Positions 24,022 to 32,275 of a stretch of DNA of 42,993 nucleotides are shown here, in pieces. The DNA comes from a virus, in the IMG/VR virus record IMGVR_UViG_3300046733_000717, positions 1 through 42,993 of that record; one strand, written 5' to 3'. Numbering within the stretch: position 1 is the stretch's first letter; each line of letters starts with the position of its first letter. Below the pieces are notes generated by a model. That model was not told where the DNA came from, did not search any database, and worked only from the letters and a program-made list of their open reading frames with translations. Made by a program: the position numbers and the translations under genes.

Positions 24022-24534
24022 ATGACACTCATAGAAAAAGCACAACTTTTCGCAACTGTGGCTCACGCCGCAGTTGGTCAGAAGAGAAAATACAGCGGAG
24101 ACGATTATATCGTACATCCAGTTAGAGTTGCCAGAATCGTTAAAGAGCATGGCGGAACTGATGAGATGATTGCCGCGGCATTGCTACATGATGTCATTGA
24201 AGATACTCATGTATCACCTGCATTGATTGCTGAAGAATTTGGATGGGTTGTATTTAAGTTGGTTCTTGAATTAACTGATACTAGTAAACCTGAAGATGGT
24301 AACAGGGCAGTACGTAAAGGCATAGACGCTAAACGTCTTGGAATGGCAAGTGAGCAAGCACAAATTATAAAGCTAGCTGACTTAATTGACAACAGTGCAG
24401 ATATCGTAGCAAATGATCCTAGCTTTGCAAAAGTTTTTCTTAAAGAAAAAGCAAATCTTTTGGATATAATGACTAAGGTACAAACGCACTCACTCCATGC
24501 AATTGCATTGGGTGCAGTAAAAATGGAAGGATAA
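24022..24534 (+). CDS. Small alarmone hydrolase (HD-domain (p)ppGpp hydrolase, MESH1/SpoT type)
   Basis: 170 residues, close to the stand-alone MESH1-type size. An HD-domain order is visible: AHAAVGQKRKYSGDDYIVHP (metal His and HP), ALLHDVIEDT (HD pair and ED) and IIKLADLIDNSADI (distal Asp in KLAD). These are the metal- and guanosine-site motifs of RelA/SpoT hydrolase domains; no synthetase domain is present. It would degrade (p)ppGpp, or possibly dephosphorylate NADPH as shown for MESH1, relieving the stringent response during infection. It shares the copy-4 promoter. Confidence 0.82.
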   Translation: MTLIEKAQLFATVAHAAVGQKRKYSGDDYIVHPVRVARIVKEHGGTDEMIAAALLHDVIEDTHVSPALIAEEFGWVVFKLVLELTDTSKPEDGNRAVRKGIDAKRLGMASEQAQIIKLADLIDNSADIVANDPSFAKVFLKEKANLLDIMTKVQTHSLHAIALGAVKMEG

Positions 24535-24536
24535 AT

Positions 24537-24749
24537 ATGTTTATGGACATCGAAATAACATTATTAATGTGCGCCTTTGTAATCGCATGTGCTTATTTTA
24601 ATTATAAGAGTGGGTACAAAGAAGGTGTAATGAAAGGCATGGAAGAAACATTAAAGATGCTTGAAGCAACTGGTTATATTAAAGTGGTTGAAGATGCAAC
24701 TGGCGAAACTGAAATTAGAAAAGTGCCAGAAATCAAAAATGAACTTTAG
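24537..24749 (+). CDS. Small membrane-anchored protein, 70 aa
   Basis: The N-terminal hydrophobic helix (ITLLMCAFVIACAYFNYKSG) is followed by a cytoplasmic-type charged tail (GYKEGVMKGMEETLKMLEAT). Met 3 at 24543 is an alternative start. Its 3' end overlaps the next gene by 11 bases. Function unknown. Confidence 0.55.
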   Translation: MFMDIEITLLMCAFVIACAYFNYKSGYKEGVMKGMEETLKMLEATGYIKVVEDATGETEIRKVPEIKNEL

Positions 24750-25551
24750 TGATCATTCATATGAAATATTAGATAATTATCAGCAACAAGGTATTTGGCC
24801 TATTGCTGATAATTCATTATTGTCTGGTAAGTATAATAACAGATTTGCAGTAGCAAAACGTTTATTTGATAAACTTGATAATAGTTATTTTACTAGACAT
24901 AATACCCAACAAGATATAAGTAGTTGGGAAGATCCAAATATACCAAACAAGAGTTTTTCTAAAATACATTCGGGAAATGTTTTTAGTTATGATAGCGATT
25001 ATATGGCAAGCCCAGAACATTGGGAACTAGAAAATCCTACAGAATTCGTACAAAGACAAAAACTGTATGTATACGATTGGTCAACAAAATTAGATGATGA
25101 AGATTTTGATTATTTCGTAGATATACACAATGATTTTAAACCTGTATTAGATCATTACTTAAATGAGTGCTATTCAGATCAACGAGATTTGTGGAAAGAA
25201 AACCTTTACAAATTAATGATTATACAGTATAATACTAGTAATGCTACAAAAGAAAATATAGTTGAACATCGTAAATGGAACACTGAACGTTTTGGTGATG
25301 AACATTTTGATGAAACATTAGGTGGATTACACTTAGGTGAAAACTATTCAGAATTTAGAGCATTAAATACAAAGACAAACAAATGGGAAATTATAAAAGA
25401 ACTTACTAAAAATAAACAGATGTGGATGTTCGGAGAACATTCTCAACTAAGTGGATGGATTCCTACTACACATGGAATGATACATAATCCACAACAAGAT
25501 TTAGAAGAACGATACAGTATAATTTTTGATTTACAAGCAAGATACAAATAG
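24739..25551 (+). CDS. Probable 2-oxoglutarate/Fe(II) oxygenase-like protein
   Basis: Start ATG 24739 is chosen because upstream in-frame sequence lies inside the previous gene. 270 residues. [19 protein letters not shown] gives an HxD motif in a beta context. The C-terminal [13 protein letters not shown] and then ERYSIIFDL supply a distal His and an Arg in the spacing of the 2-oxoglutarate oxygenase fold. It is unlike the oxygenase at 17238 in sequence. The iron site is plausible but not certain. It precedes clpP by nine bases. Confidence 0.55.
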   Translation: MNFSDHSYEILDNYQQQGIWPIADNSLLSGKYNNRFAVAKRLFDKLDNSYFTRHNTQQDISSWEDPNIPNKSFSKIHSGNVFSYDSDYMASPEHWELENPTEFVQRQKLYVYDWSTKLDDEDFDYFVDIHNDFKPVLDHYLNECYSDQRDLWKENLYKLMIIQYNTSNATKENIVEHRKWNTERFGDEHFDETLGGLHLGENYSEFRALNTKTNKWEIIKELTKNKQMWMFGEHSQLSGWIPTTHGMIHNPQQDLEERYSIIFDLQARYK

Positions 25552-25559
25552 GAGATAAA

Positions 25560-26147
25560 ATGATAATACCAACAGTAATTGAGAGTACAGGAAGAGGCGA
25601 ACGTGCATATGACATCTATAGTCGTTTGCTAAAAGATCGTATCGTAATGCTTAATGGCGAAGTTAATGACCATACTGCAAACCTAGTAGTTGCACAGATG
25701 CTATTTTTAGAATCACAAAATAGTTCAGAGGATATTAACTTTTATATTAATAGTCCAGGTGGTGCAGTAACCGCAGGATTGGGCATATATGATACAATGC
25801 AGTTTATTAAATCTTCTGTAAGTACAATTGTAATGGGACAAGCATGTAGCATGGGTAGTTTCCTTGCTATGGCAGGCGAACCAGGCAAACGTTTAGTATT
25901 GCCAAATTCACGTACAATGATTCACCAACCAAGTGGTGGTGCAGGTGGACAAGCAACTGATATGCAAATTCAAGTTGATGAGATTCTTAAGATGAAAAAG
26001 AACCTAACACAAATTTATGTTAATCATAATAGTGCAGGTAAAACATTTGAACAATTAGAAGCGGCAATGGAACGTGATAATTTTATGTCAGCACAAGAAG
26101 CCGTAGATTTCGGCCTAGCTGATAAAGTTGTTACAAGAAAAGCATAA
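25560..26147 (+). CDS. clpP: ATP-dependent Clp protease proteolytic subunit
   Basis: 195 residues, strongly like bacterial ClpP. Ser is in [11 protein letters not shown], His in MIHQPSGG, and Asp in the region [18 protein letters not shown], giving a complete catalytic triad. The protein opens [18 protein letters not shown], which aligns with the mature E. coli N-terminus, so no propeptide needs removal. It should form two stacked heptamers fed by ClpX, encoded at 29439. A strong Shine-Dalgarno (AGGAG) precedes it. Confidence 0.97.
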   Translation: MIIPTVIESTGRGERAYDIYSRLLKDRIVMLNGEVNDHTANLVVAQMLFLESQNSSEDINFYINSPGGAVTAGLGIYDTMQFIKSSVSTIVMGQACSMGSFLAMAGEPGKRLVLPNSRTMIHQPSGGAGGQATDMQIQVDEILKMKKNLTQIYVNHNSAGKTFEQLEAAMERDNFMSAQEAVDFGLADKVVTRKA

Positions 26148-26183
26148 TCTTTATCATTATATAATATATATTGTGTTTGTTAA

Positions 26184-26190
26184 CTAAATA
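26184..26190 (+). promoter_or_regulatory. T4-late-like promoter giving a leaderless start
   Basis: CTAAATA is followed by exactly five bases (CAAGT) and the ATG at 26196. No Shine-Dalgarno is present. Confidence 0.5.
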
Positions 26191-26195
26191 CAAGT

Positions 26196-26885
26196 ATGAA
26201 AATACATGATATATTAGAACGTGAGCAGGTACTAGAAGGTCCAAATGATCCTCACATATTTAAAGCAGTATTCTTAGCAGGTGGACCTGGCTCGGGTAAA
26301 AGTTATGTGGCAAACAAACTATTATCAGGAACAGGATTAAAATCTGTTAATAGTGATGATGCATATGAATACCTAGCACATAAACACAATTTTGATTTGA
26401 CTGACCCTGAAGCAATTTCAAGTGACAAAGGTCAGGAACTTCGTAACCGTGCTAAAGAGATTACTAAGACAAAAGAAGGATTATATCTAGATGGACGTCT
26501 TGGATTAATAATTGATGGTACAGGAAAAAACGTACAAAAAGTAGCTGAAACTAGTAAGCAGTTACAAAAATTGGGATACACAACTATGATGCTATTTGTT
26601 AACACAAGTGAAGATATTGCTCAAGAACGTAACCAGCAAAGGAACCGTAGATTGGCAAGTAACATTGTAACAATGATGTGGCAAAAAGTGCAAGAAAATA
26701 TCATGAAGTTTCAACAAGTATTTGGAGCGGCCAATTTCCATGTAGTTGACAATAGCGGAGGTTTGGAAGATCCAGATCGTAAAGAAAATTTCGACCAAGT
26801 ATATCGTGAAGTTCGTAAATTTCTTTCACAGGCACCAACCGGTCGAGCGGCAAAATTATGGCTTGCTAATTATAGCAAAACATAG
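26196..26885 (+). CDS. P-loop kinase, zeta-toxin/polynucleotide-kinase-like
   Basis: 229 residues. FLAGGPGSGKSYVANKLL near residues 27-44 is a Walker A motif. NSDDAYEYL follows as the kinase Asp region, and IIDGTGKN as a Walker B-like strand with substrate Thr. LFVNTSEDIAQERNQQRNRR is an Arg-rich lid. The layout is that of zeta-toxin and related small kinases, known in marine T4-like phages with no settled substrate. The 3' part may contain an alpha-helical cap. Confidence 0.75.
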   Translation: MKIHDILEREQVLEGPNDPHIFKAVFLAGGPGSGKSYVANKLLSGTGLKSVNSDDAYEYLAHKHNFDLTDPEAISSDKGQELRNRAKEITKTKEGLYLDGRLGLIIDGTGKNVQKVAETSKQLQKLGYTTMMLFVNTSEDIAQERNQQRNRRLASNIVTMMWQKVQENIMKFQQVFGAANFHVVDNSGGLEDPDRKENFDQVYREVRKFLSQAPTGRAAKLWLANYSKT

Positions 26886-26915
26886 TATATTAACTAAACA
26901 ATATAATAATAAATA

Positions 26916-26934
26916 CTATACAGTTTAAGTATAG
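26916..26934 (+). repeat. Inverted repeat upstream of nuclease gene
   Basis: CTATAC-N7-GTATAG, with AGTTTAA between the arms. The right arm context (AAGTATAG) matches the conserved block after the operator-promoters at 20.6-23.6 kb. It may be a regulatory site for the gene at 26961. Confidence 0.45.
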
Positions 26935-26960
26935 CTGTTTAACTAATGTGAAAGATTCTT

Positions 26961-27314
26961 ATGTATACATACAACGCAAAATTAATTAGAGTAATAAACG
27001 GTGACACATTAGACCTAGAAATTGACCTAGGTTTTGATTTAAATATAAAACAACGTTTAAAACTTTATGGAGTGGATACTCCAGATAGCAGATCTAGTGA
27101 CCTTGTAGTAAAACAAAAAGGTTTAGATGCTAAACAACGACTAATGGATCTTTTACCTAAACAGTTCGAAGTCACAACTATCCTTAACAAAAGAGGAAAG
27201 TACGGTCGTATTCTTGGAACAATTAAAATCCGAGATGAAAAAAATAATGAAATCAACATAAATGAATTATTGGTTGACGAAGGGCATGCCATTCGTTACA
27301 ATATAGGAAAATAA
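26961..27314 (+). CDS. Cytoplasmic staphylococcal-nuclease-like protein
   Basis: 117 residues, no signal peptide. The core is RVINGDTLDLEIDLGF, KLYGVDTPD and KRGKYGRILGTI. Compared with staphylococcal nuclease, the Arg35 position is Lys (KLYGVD) and Glu43 is Asp (TPD), whereas Arg87 is kept (YGR). Activity may therefore be reduced or altered. Its paralog at 14025 is secreted and has the standard residues, so the two copies probably serve different compartments. Confidence 0.8.
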   Translation: MYTYNAKLIRVINGDTLDLEIDLGFDLNIKQRLKLYGVDTPDSRSSDLVVKQKGLDAKQRLMDLLPKQFEVTTILNKRGKYGRILGTIKIRDEKNNEININELLVDEGHAIRYNIGK

Positions 27315-27315
27315 T

Positions 27316-29010
27316 ATGAGGTATTTTGGATATTGGACAATCTTTGTAGCATTATCAATAAGTGCAGTGGCGGCCTACTACAGCATTGTTGGTCTTGTCG
27401 CAATTTTTGCCAGTGCCATAGTACCAATTATTATTATGGGTACCGTACTAGAAATTGGTAAACTAACGTCAGCGGTGTGGTTACACCTACACTGGCGACA
27501 GGCACCCATTCTTATTAAGACATATCTCTCGGTAGCAGTGGTATTGCTTATGTTTATTACAAGCATGGGTATATTTGGATTTCTTAGCAAAGCACACATA
27601 GAACAAACGAGCCTTGCTACTGAGAATGTCGCTCTTATAGAACGTATTGATACAAGTATTAATAGAGAAAAACTAACTATACAAAAATCAGATGATAAGA
27701 TTATTAAACTTGAAACACTAGATACATCTATTGATGATGATTTGCAACAAAAAATACGTGAAGAAACAGATAGAATTAACAATGCATATGTAGGTGTCCA
27801 ACCATCAATTGATGAACAAAATCAAATTATTAAAGAATTCAAAGACGAATCTAAAGTAGCACAATTACCATTTGAGAATCAGATAAAAAATATAGATACT
27901 CAATTAAATCTCATTGAGCAGTATATTGCTAATGAAGAAATTAAGAAGCTACAAGGATTAATAGGAGCTTCGCAGGATGGAAGATATGGTTCTAAAACTG
28001 CTAAAGCAATTAAGGAGTTTAGAGAACTTAAAGCTAAAGATAGACAAGTAGCTATCTTTCAATTAAATAAAATTAGAGACAACAACGATGATCAAGTTAT
28101 CAAAGACGCTAGAACAGAAATTAAAAGATTACGAGCATTAGCAGAACAACAAATTGCTGACTCAAATGAATTAATTACTAGACTTAGAGCTCAACTTGGA
28201 CAAGGACAGCAAGACGATAGTACAGACCAAATACTAGCACAACGTAGTATTATAACTGATGCTACTGCAAATTTAGATAGTTTATATGAAGAAAAATTTA
28301 AACTAGAAGGTGAGAGCAGAGCATTGGAAGCAGAAGTTGGTCCTGTTAAATATATTGCTGAACTAATTTATGGATCAGATCCAACTAGAAGCATGTTAGA
28401 AGATGCAGTTAGATTTGTGATATTATTACTTGTTTTGGTTTTTGACCCACTAGCTATTGTACTTGTGATATCAGGTATAACGTTAGTAGAAAGGTTTCCC
28501 AGGCCTAGCAAGACCGAAATAAATACAATATATGAAGAAACAAAAGAAGACGAAATGGGAGTCGACGAAGATGAACCCAGCACTCAAGAAGATGATATTA
28601 GTGATAAAGAAGACGAAACGATTAGCCCCGAGCCTATTGTACAAGATGAAGTTCCTACAGAAAAGGTAGAAATTTTTACAGACAAAGAAGGCAAGGAGTA
28701 TACTATCAACGAAAAAGGTCACAGAGAATATCTTCTAGATTCTCAACAATACGATTTGAACAACAATTCAAAAAAGATATTAAAAAAAGACAAACAAGAA
28801 CTAGTGAATAAGATAGTAGCGGAAATGCGTAGCACAGGAAGTTGGCCAGGAAGTGGACATTTACAAACTGAAGGTGTTATTAAAAAGAAAATTGAAGATA
28901 TTTTTGCAGACGATGCATCATTAGAATTAAAAGAATTAATCTCAAGAGCTGACCAAACAGTTCTTACACAAGTATACAAAGAAATGATCAAAGATACAAA
29001 TGACAATTGA
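27316..29010 (+). CDS. Large membrane protein with coiled coil and peptidoglycan-binding motif
   Basis: 564 residues. Hydrophobic helices are near residues 6-28, 32-50 and 68-90, and again near 370-395. Between them (about 95-355) lies a long coiled-coil region that includes LQGLIGASQDGRYGSKTAKA, matching a PG_binding_1 motif (DGxYGxxTxxA). The C-terminal part (about 400-564) is acidic then helical. It may anchor in the inner membrane and reach the cell wall, as in lysis or exclusion functions. I associate this N-terminal layout with T4-like marine phages. Confidence 0.65.
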   Translation: MRYFGYWTIFVALSISAVAAYYSIVGLVAIFASAIVPIIIMGTVLEIGKLTSAVWLHLHWRQAPILIKTYLSVAVVLLMFITSMGIFGFLSKAHIEQTSLATENVALIERIDTSINREKLTIQKSDDKIIKLETLDTSIDDDLQQKIREETDRINNAYVGVQPSIDEQNQIIKEFKDESKVAQLPFENQIKNIDTQLNLIEQYIANEEIKKLQGLIGASQDGRYGSKTAKAIKEFRELKAKDRQVAIFQLNKIRDNNDDQVIKDARTEIKRLRALAEQQIADSNELITRLRAQLGQGQQDDSTDQILAQRSIITDATANLDSLYEEKFKLEGESRALEAEVGPVKYIAELIYGSDPTRSMLEDAVRFVILLLVLVFDPLAIVLVISGITLVERFPRPSKTEINTIYEETKEDEMGVDEDEPSTQEDDISDKEDETISPEPIVQDEVPTEKVEIFTDKEGKEYTINEKGHREYLLDSQQYDLNNNSKKILKKDKQELVNKIVAEMRSTGSWPGSGHLQTEGVIKKKIEDIFADDASLELKELISRADQTVLTQVYKEMIKDTNDN

Positions 29011-29449
29011 TAACGATAGTTACACAGTAACAGCCCCTGATTTAATGCTAACGGAACATGGAATAGGAATATGTATTTCTAGTACCGATGAAGTATTAAT
29101 AACAGAAATAAAAGAACTGTTTGAAAAGTACATAGCTACAAGCGTGGTATTTTTTGTGCAAAACAAAAAAACATCATCATCTACATTGCCATGGATATGG
29201 AATGTGTCCAATACGTGTGACTTTATGATAGTTGATGTAGACACTTGTGCTTGGGAAGATATTATGGCAGCACTTTTAAAATCACAGCAACATCAAAATA
29301 CAGTGTTGTTTTATAGTGATAAGTACAAGAGAAGAGAAACAGTAAAATTGATAAACGCCACAGGAACTAACCTTGTAGTGCGTTCAATACATGACATTAA
29401 TAATTTTGTAAGGTTACAAATGAATCCAGAGTATTTTGATGAAAAGTAA
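29000..29449 (+). CDS. Uncharacterised protein, 149 aa
   Basis: The pattern alternates strands and helices (GIGICISSTDEVLITEIKEL, then VVFFVQNKK, DFMIVDVDTCAWEDIMAALL, TVLFYSDKY), a small Rossmann-like alpha/beta layout similar to a receiver domain. No phospho-acceptor cluster is clear. It overlaps clpX by 11 bases, so it is translated with it and may act with the Clp machinery; that is inference only. Confidence 0.55.
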   Translation: MTIDNDSYTVTAPDLMLTEHGIGICISSTDEVLITEIKELFEKYIATSVVFFVQNKKTSSSTLPWIWNVSNTCDFMIVDVDTCAWEDIMAALLKSQQHQNTVLFYSDKYKRRETVKLINATGTNLVVRSIHDINNFVRLQMNPEYFDEK

Positions 29450-30650
29450 TTTACCACATTGTAATTTTTGTGGCAAAGACACTACACAAATAAGCAAGTT
29501 ATTAGCAGGAGAAAACAATATCCATATTTGTAGTGGATGTGTTGAATTCTGTTATAGCATAGTTAAGAATGATAAAGTTCAAGTAACTGATGCACTAAGT
29601 AAAAAGAAAGTTCTTCCTACACCAAGAGCAATTCATAAATTTTTAGACGAACATGTTATTAGTCAAGATCATGCTAAAAAGACTTTGAGTGTAGCAGTGT
29701 ATAATCATTATAAAAGAATAACTTCTAAAACAAAAACCAAGTTACAAAAAAGTAACGTATTAATTGCAGGTCCAACTGGAACTGGTAAAACGTTAATGGC
29801 ACAAACACTTGCTAAGTTACTTAATGTACCAATGGTAGTAACTGATGCAACCACAATAACTGAAAGTGGATATGCTGGAGATGATTCAGAAGTGCTAATA
29901 CACAAATTGTTTCAAGCAGCTGACTATGATATAGAATCAGCTCAACATGGTATTATATATGTTGACGAAATTGATAAGAAAGCTAAACGTAATGACTATG
30001 TTAGCTTGAGTAGAGACGTATCCGGAGAAGGAGTCCAACAGAGCCTTTTAAAGCTCATGGAAGGTACTATAGTAACGGTTCCGAACAAACCGCAACATAA
30101 CCCGGAGAAAGTGGATATTGACACCAGTGAGATACTATTTGTAGTAGGTGGAGCCTTTGTTGGTCTACAAGATGTTGTGGTTAATCGCCTAGGTAAGTCG
30201 AAGATAGGATTTAACGACGGTTTAGACGCCGATGTAGAACAGTGGGAAACACACTTACAAACACGTGATTTAGTAAAATATGGACTTATACCTGAATTTG
30301 TAGGTAGACTACCATCTGTAAACGTCCTTAGCCCTTTAAATAAGAACGATCTTGTAAAAATACTAACTGAACCCACTGATAGTATAATAGATCAAATAAA
30401 AGAGCTTTTTTTACTTGACAAAATACAAATAGAGTTTACAATAAAAGCATTAGAGGAAGTTGCAGGCATTGCAATTAAAGAAGATATAGGTGCCAGAGGT
30501 TTACGTAAGATATTAGATGAAAAACTCTTGGAAACGCAGTATATGTTACCAGAATTATATAGTCAAGGAATAAGAAAAATTATTATAAATGAACAAGTTA
30601 TTTCTAGGAACGCACAGCCACAATACATTAAAGGTGACAATGCAGAATAG
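29439..30650 (+). CDS. clpX: ClpX, ATP-dependent unfoldase
   Basis: 403 residues from ATG 29439 (an in-frame TTG at 29436 is less likely). The zinc-binding domain is present (CNFCGK near residue 8 and CSGCVEFC near 32). ATPase motifs are GPTGTGKT (Walker A), IIYVDEIDK (Walker B), the pore loop GYAGDD (GYVG in E. coli), KIGF (IGF loop for ClpP docking) and GARGLRKI (sensor 2). It unfolds tagged proteins for ClpP. The IGF motif indicates partnership with ClpP. infC overlaps the end by 11 bases. Confidence 0.97.
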   Translation: MKSNLPHCNFCGKDTTQISKLLAGENNIHICSGCVEFCYSIVKNDKVQVTDALSKKKVLPTPRAIHKFLDEHVISQDHAKKTLSVAVYNHYKRITSKTKTKLQKSNVLIAGPTGTGKTLMAQTLAKLLNVPMVVTDATTITESGYAGDDSEVLIHKLFQAADYDIESAQHGIIYVDEIDKKAKRNDYVSLSRDVSGEGVQQSLLKLMEGTIVTVPNKPQHNPEKVDIDTSEILFVVGGAFVGLQDVVVNRLGKSKIGFNDGLDADVEQWETHLQTRDLVKYGLIPEFVGRLPSVNVLSPLNKNDLVKILTEPTDSIIDQIKELFLLDKIQIEFTIKALEEVAGIAIKEDIGARGLRKILDEKLLETQYMLPELYSQGIRKIIINEQVISRNAQPQYIKGDNAE

Positions 30651-31161
30651 AAATTATAAAAAACGTGAAGAAAAACCTTTTGTTGTTTCAAACGAAAGGA
30701 TAAGACACAAAGAAATTAGAGTATCAGCTGAACACATGGAAAGCCAGGTCATGTTAACTGCAGATGCTTTAAAAGAGGCCAGATCGTTAGGTTTAGATTT
30801 GATACTAGTTGCTGATAAAGCATCACCACCAGTATGTAAAATAACTGATCTTAATAAACATCTGTACTCAATAAAACAAAAAGACAAACTGGCAAAGAAA
30901 AAACAACGAGAGAGCGTTGTAGAAACCAAAGAAATACGCATGGGTCTAAATATTGATACGCATGACTTAGAAACAAAAGCCAAAGCGGCTCGTAAGTTTT
31001 TGGATAAAAATAACAAACTAATGGTTACGGTGTTATTAAGAGGTAGAGAACGTGGCAGACAGGACATGGCAAGAGAATTGCTAAATACATTTGCTCACTT
31101 ATTAGAAGTAGAGTATGAACAAATATCCTCACAGAATAACAGAGTAACCGGGAAAATATAA
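30640..31161 (+). CDS. infC: Translation initiation factor IF-3
   Basis: 173 residues from ATG 30640, overlapping the clpX stop by 11 bases; a longer frame into clpX is rejected. N-domain SNERIRHKEIRVS aligns with the bacterial NxxIR motif and the linker-proximal PPVCKITDLNKHLY is clear. C-domain KEIRMGLNIDTHDLETKA and LLRGRERGR match the 30S-binding face. The C-terminus stops at NNRVTGKI, a little short of the cellular MIMVLAP end. Bacterial infC often starts with AUU for autocontrol; this one uses ATG, so it would escape that control. Confidence 0.94.
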   Translation: MQNRNYKKREEKPFVVSNERIRHKEIRVSAEHMESQVMLTADALKEARSLGLDLILVADKASPPVCKITDLNKHLYSIKQKDKLAKKKQRESVVETKEIRMGLNIDTHDLETKAKAARKFLDKNNKLMVTVLLRGRERGRQDMARELLNTFAHLLEVEYEQISSQNNRVTGKI

Positions 31162-31166
31162 AAACT

Positions 31167-31415
31167 ATGGCAAATAACAATTATAGAGATAAAGAGAAAA
31201 AAGGCGGAAACGGATTAACCGTTGAAGTTAGAAACAATAACGTTGAACAAGCACTTAGAAGATTAAAAAAGATGATTGCTAAAGATGGTATTATGCAAGA
31301 AGTACGTGACCGTAAACACTTTATAAGTAATACGGAAAAAAGACTTAAAGCAGAAGCAGCTGGTAAAGCTAGACATCGTAGACGTATTGCTAAAGACGGC
31401 TTTACAAATAATTAA
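31167..31415 (+). CDS. rpsU: Ribosomal protein bS21
   Basis: 82 residues. The core VEVRNNNVEQALRRLKKM and the basic helix KHFISNTEKRLKAEAAGKAR with RHRRR are diagnostic of bS21. The protein binds the 30S platform near the anti-Shine-Dalgarno end of 16S rRNA and could replace the host protein on ribosomes during infection. It follows infC after five bases. The N-terminal Asn/Lys/Gly extension of about 18 residues is unlike the shortest cellular forms. Confidence 0.95.
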   Translation: MANNNYRDKEKKGGNGLTVEVRNNNVEQALRRLKKMIAKDGIMQEVRDRKHFISNTEKRLKAEAAGKARHRRRIAKDGFTNN

Positions 31416-31420
31416 AGAAT

Positions 31421-31442
31421 TTTATGCACATCTGTGCATAAA
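31421..31442 (+). repeat. Perfect 22-base palindrome after rpsU
   Basis: TTTATGCACA-TC-TGTGCATAAA has two perfect 10-base arms. It may be a stem-loop ending the clpX-infC-rpsU transcript or a protein-binding operator. Its right arm overlaps a CATAAATA late-like box (31437-31444), linking it to the hsp20 promoter. Confidence 0.7.
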
Positions 31443-31456
31443 TAACAATGTATAAT
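31437..31456 (+). promoter_or_regulatory. Probable hsp20 promoter region
   Basis: CATAAATA (31437-31444) followed by TATAAT (31451-31456); the -35 region is weak. The 70-base leader contains GGGACGCCGAAAGGGTTCC and a good AAAGGAG Shine-Dalgarno before the ATG at 31528, and could fold. Confidence 0.45.
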
Positions 31457-31527
31457 AGAACTGATTTCTTTATACATGGGACGCCGAAAGGGTTCCGAAT
31501 AATCTTGCTTAACAAAGGAGAAAAATT

Positions 31528-31953
31528 ATGACTAGATTAACAACACTAAACCTACCAGACTTTTATAAAGCCACTATCGGTTTTGATAAGATGTTTGATG
31601 AGATGCAAAATGCATTTTCAGCTAATCCAACAGGCGGCTATCCACCATACAATATTGTAAAGGAAAGTGATAGTAGCTACACGATTAGTTTAGCAGTTGC
31701 AGGGTTTAACAAAGACGAACTAACAATTAAACAAGATGGAAACGTATTATCAATTTCAGCAGAAAAGAAAGAAACTGATGATAAAGTTGAATATCTACAC
31801 AAAGGTATTGGAACTAGAAATTTCAATAGAGAATTTAGTTTAGCTGATTACGTAGAAGTAACATCTTCTAAACTAGATAACGGAATCTTAGTAGTTACAT
31901 TGGAACAGAATATTCCAGACGAAAAGAAACCAAGAACAATTAACATTGATTAA
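31528..31953 (+). CDS. hsp20: Small heat-shock protein, Hsp20/alpha-crystallin family
   Basis: 141 residues, typical size. The alpha-crystallin domain runs from about residue 43 to 133, with YNIVKESDSSYTISLAVAGF at the start and SKLDNGILVVTLEQNIP (GxLxV strand) near the end. The C-terminal IxI-like motif is TINID. It acts as a holding chaperone, and Hsp20 is common in T4-like marine phages. Its position between bS21 and ClpS places it in the protein-quality-control block. Confidence 0.95.
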   Translation: MTRLTTLNLPDFYKATIGFDKMFDEMQNAFSANPTGGYPPYNIVKESDSSYTISLAVAGFNKDELTIKQDGNVLSISAEKKETDDKVEYLHKGIGTRNFNREFSLADYVEVTSSKLDNGILVVTLEQNIPDEKKPRTINID

Positions 31954-31963
31954 AAGGTAAAAT

Positions 31964-32266
31964 ATGGCACAAGCATCACATGACGAAGTAGCAGAAATCA
32001 CTAAATTAAGTAGTCCACCCAAGTTTAATGTAATTCTACTTAATGACGACAGTACTCCGCAAGACTTTGTAGTTATTGTTTTACAACAAACTTTTAATAA
32101 AACATTAGAAGACGCAAAGGCTGTGATGCTTGATGTCCACGAAAAAGGCCGTGGTATCGCAGGTACATATAGTTATGAAGTAGCTGAGCAAAAATGCGTT
32201 GAAGCTATTACAGAAGCTAGACGAAATGGATTTCCATTAGACGTCACGTTAGAAAAAACAGAATAA
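31964..32266 (+). CDS. clpS: ClpS adaptor protein
   Basis: 100 residues. The family is evident from PPKFNVILLNDDSTPQDFVV, VMLDVHEKGRGIAGTY, and the C-terminal FPLDVTLEK. The N-degron pocket residues NDD and His (DVHEKG) are kept, while the E. coli gate Met40 is Gln here (STPQDF). ClpS normally hands N-end-rule substrates to ClpA. No ClpA is visible, so it probably redirects a host ClpA or works elsewhere. Confidence 0.95.
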   Translation: MAQASHDEVAEITKLSSPPKFNVILLNDDSTPQDFVVIVLQQTFNKTLEDAKAVMLDVHEKGRGIAGTYSYEVAEQKCVEAITEARRNGFPLDVTLEKTE

Positions 32267-32275
32267 AGTAAATAA

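Noticed and set aside
30589-30639. N-terminal extension of infC into clpX
   Set aside because: The extra residues do not resemble IF-3, and the ATG at 30640 aligns with the IF-3 N-terminus.
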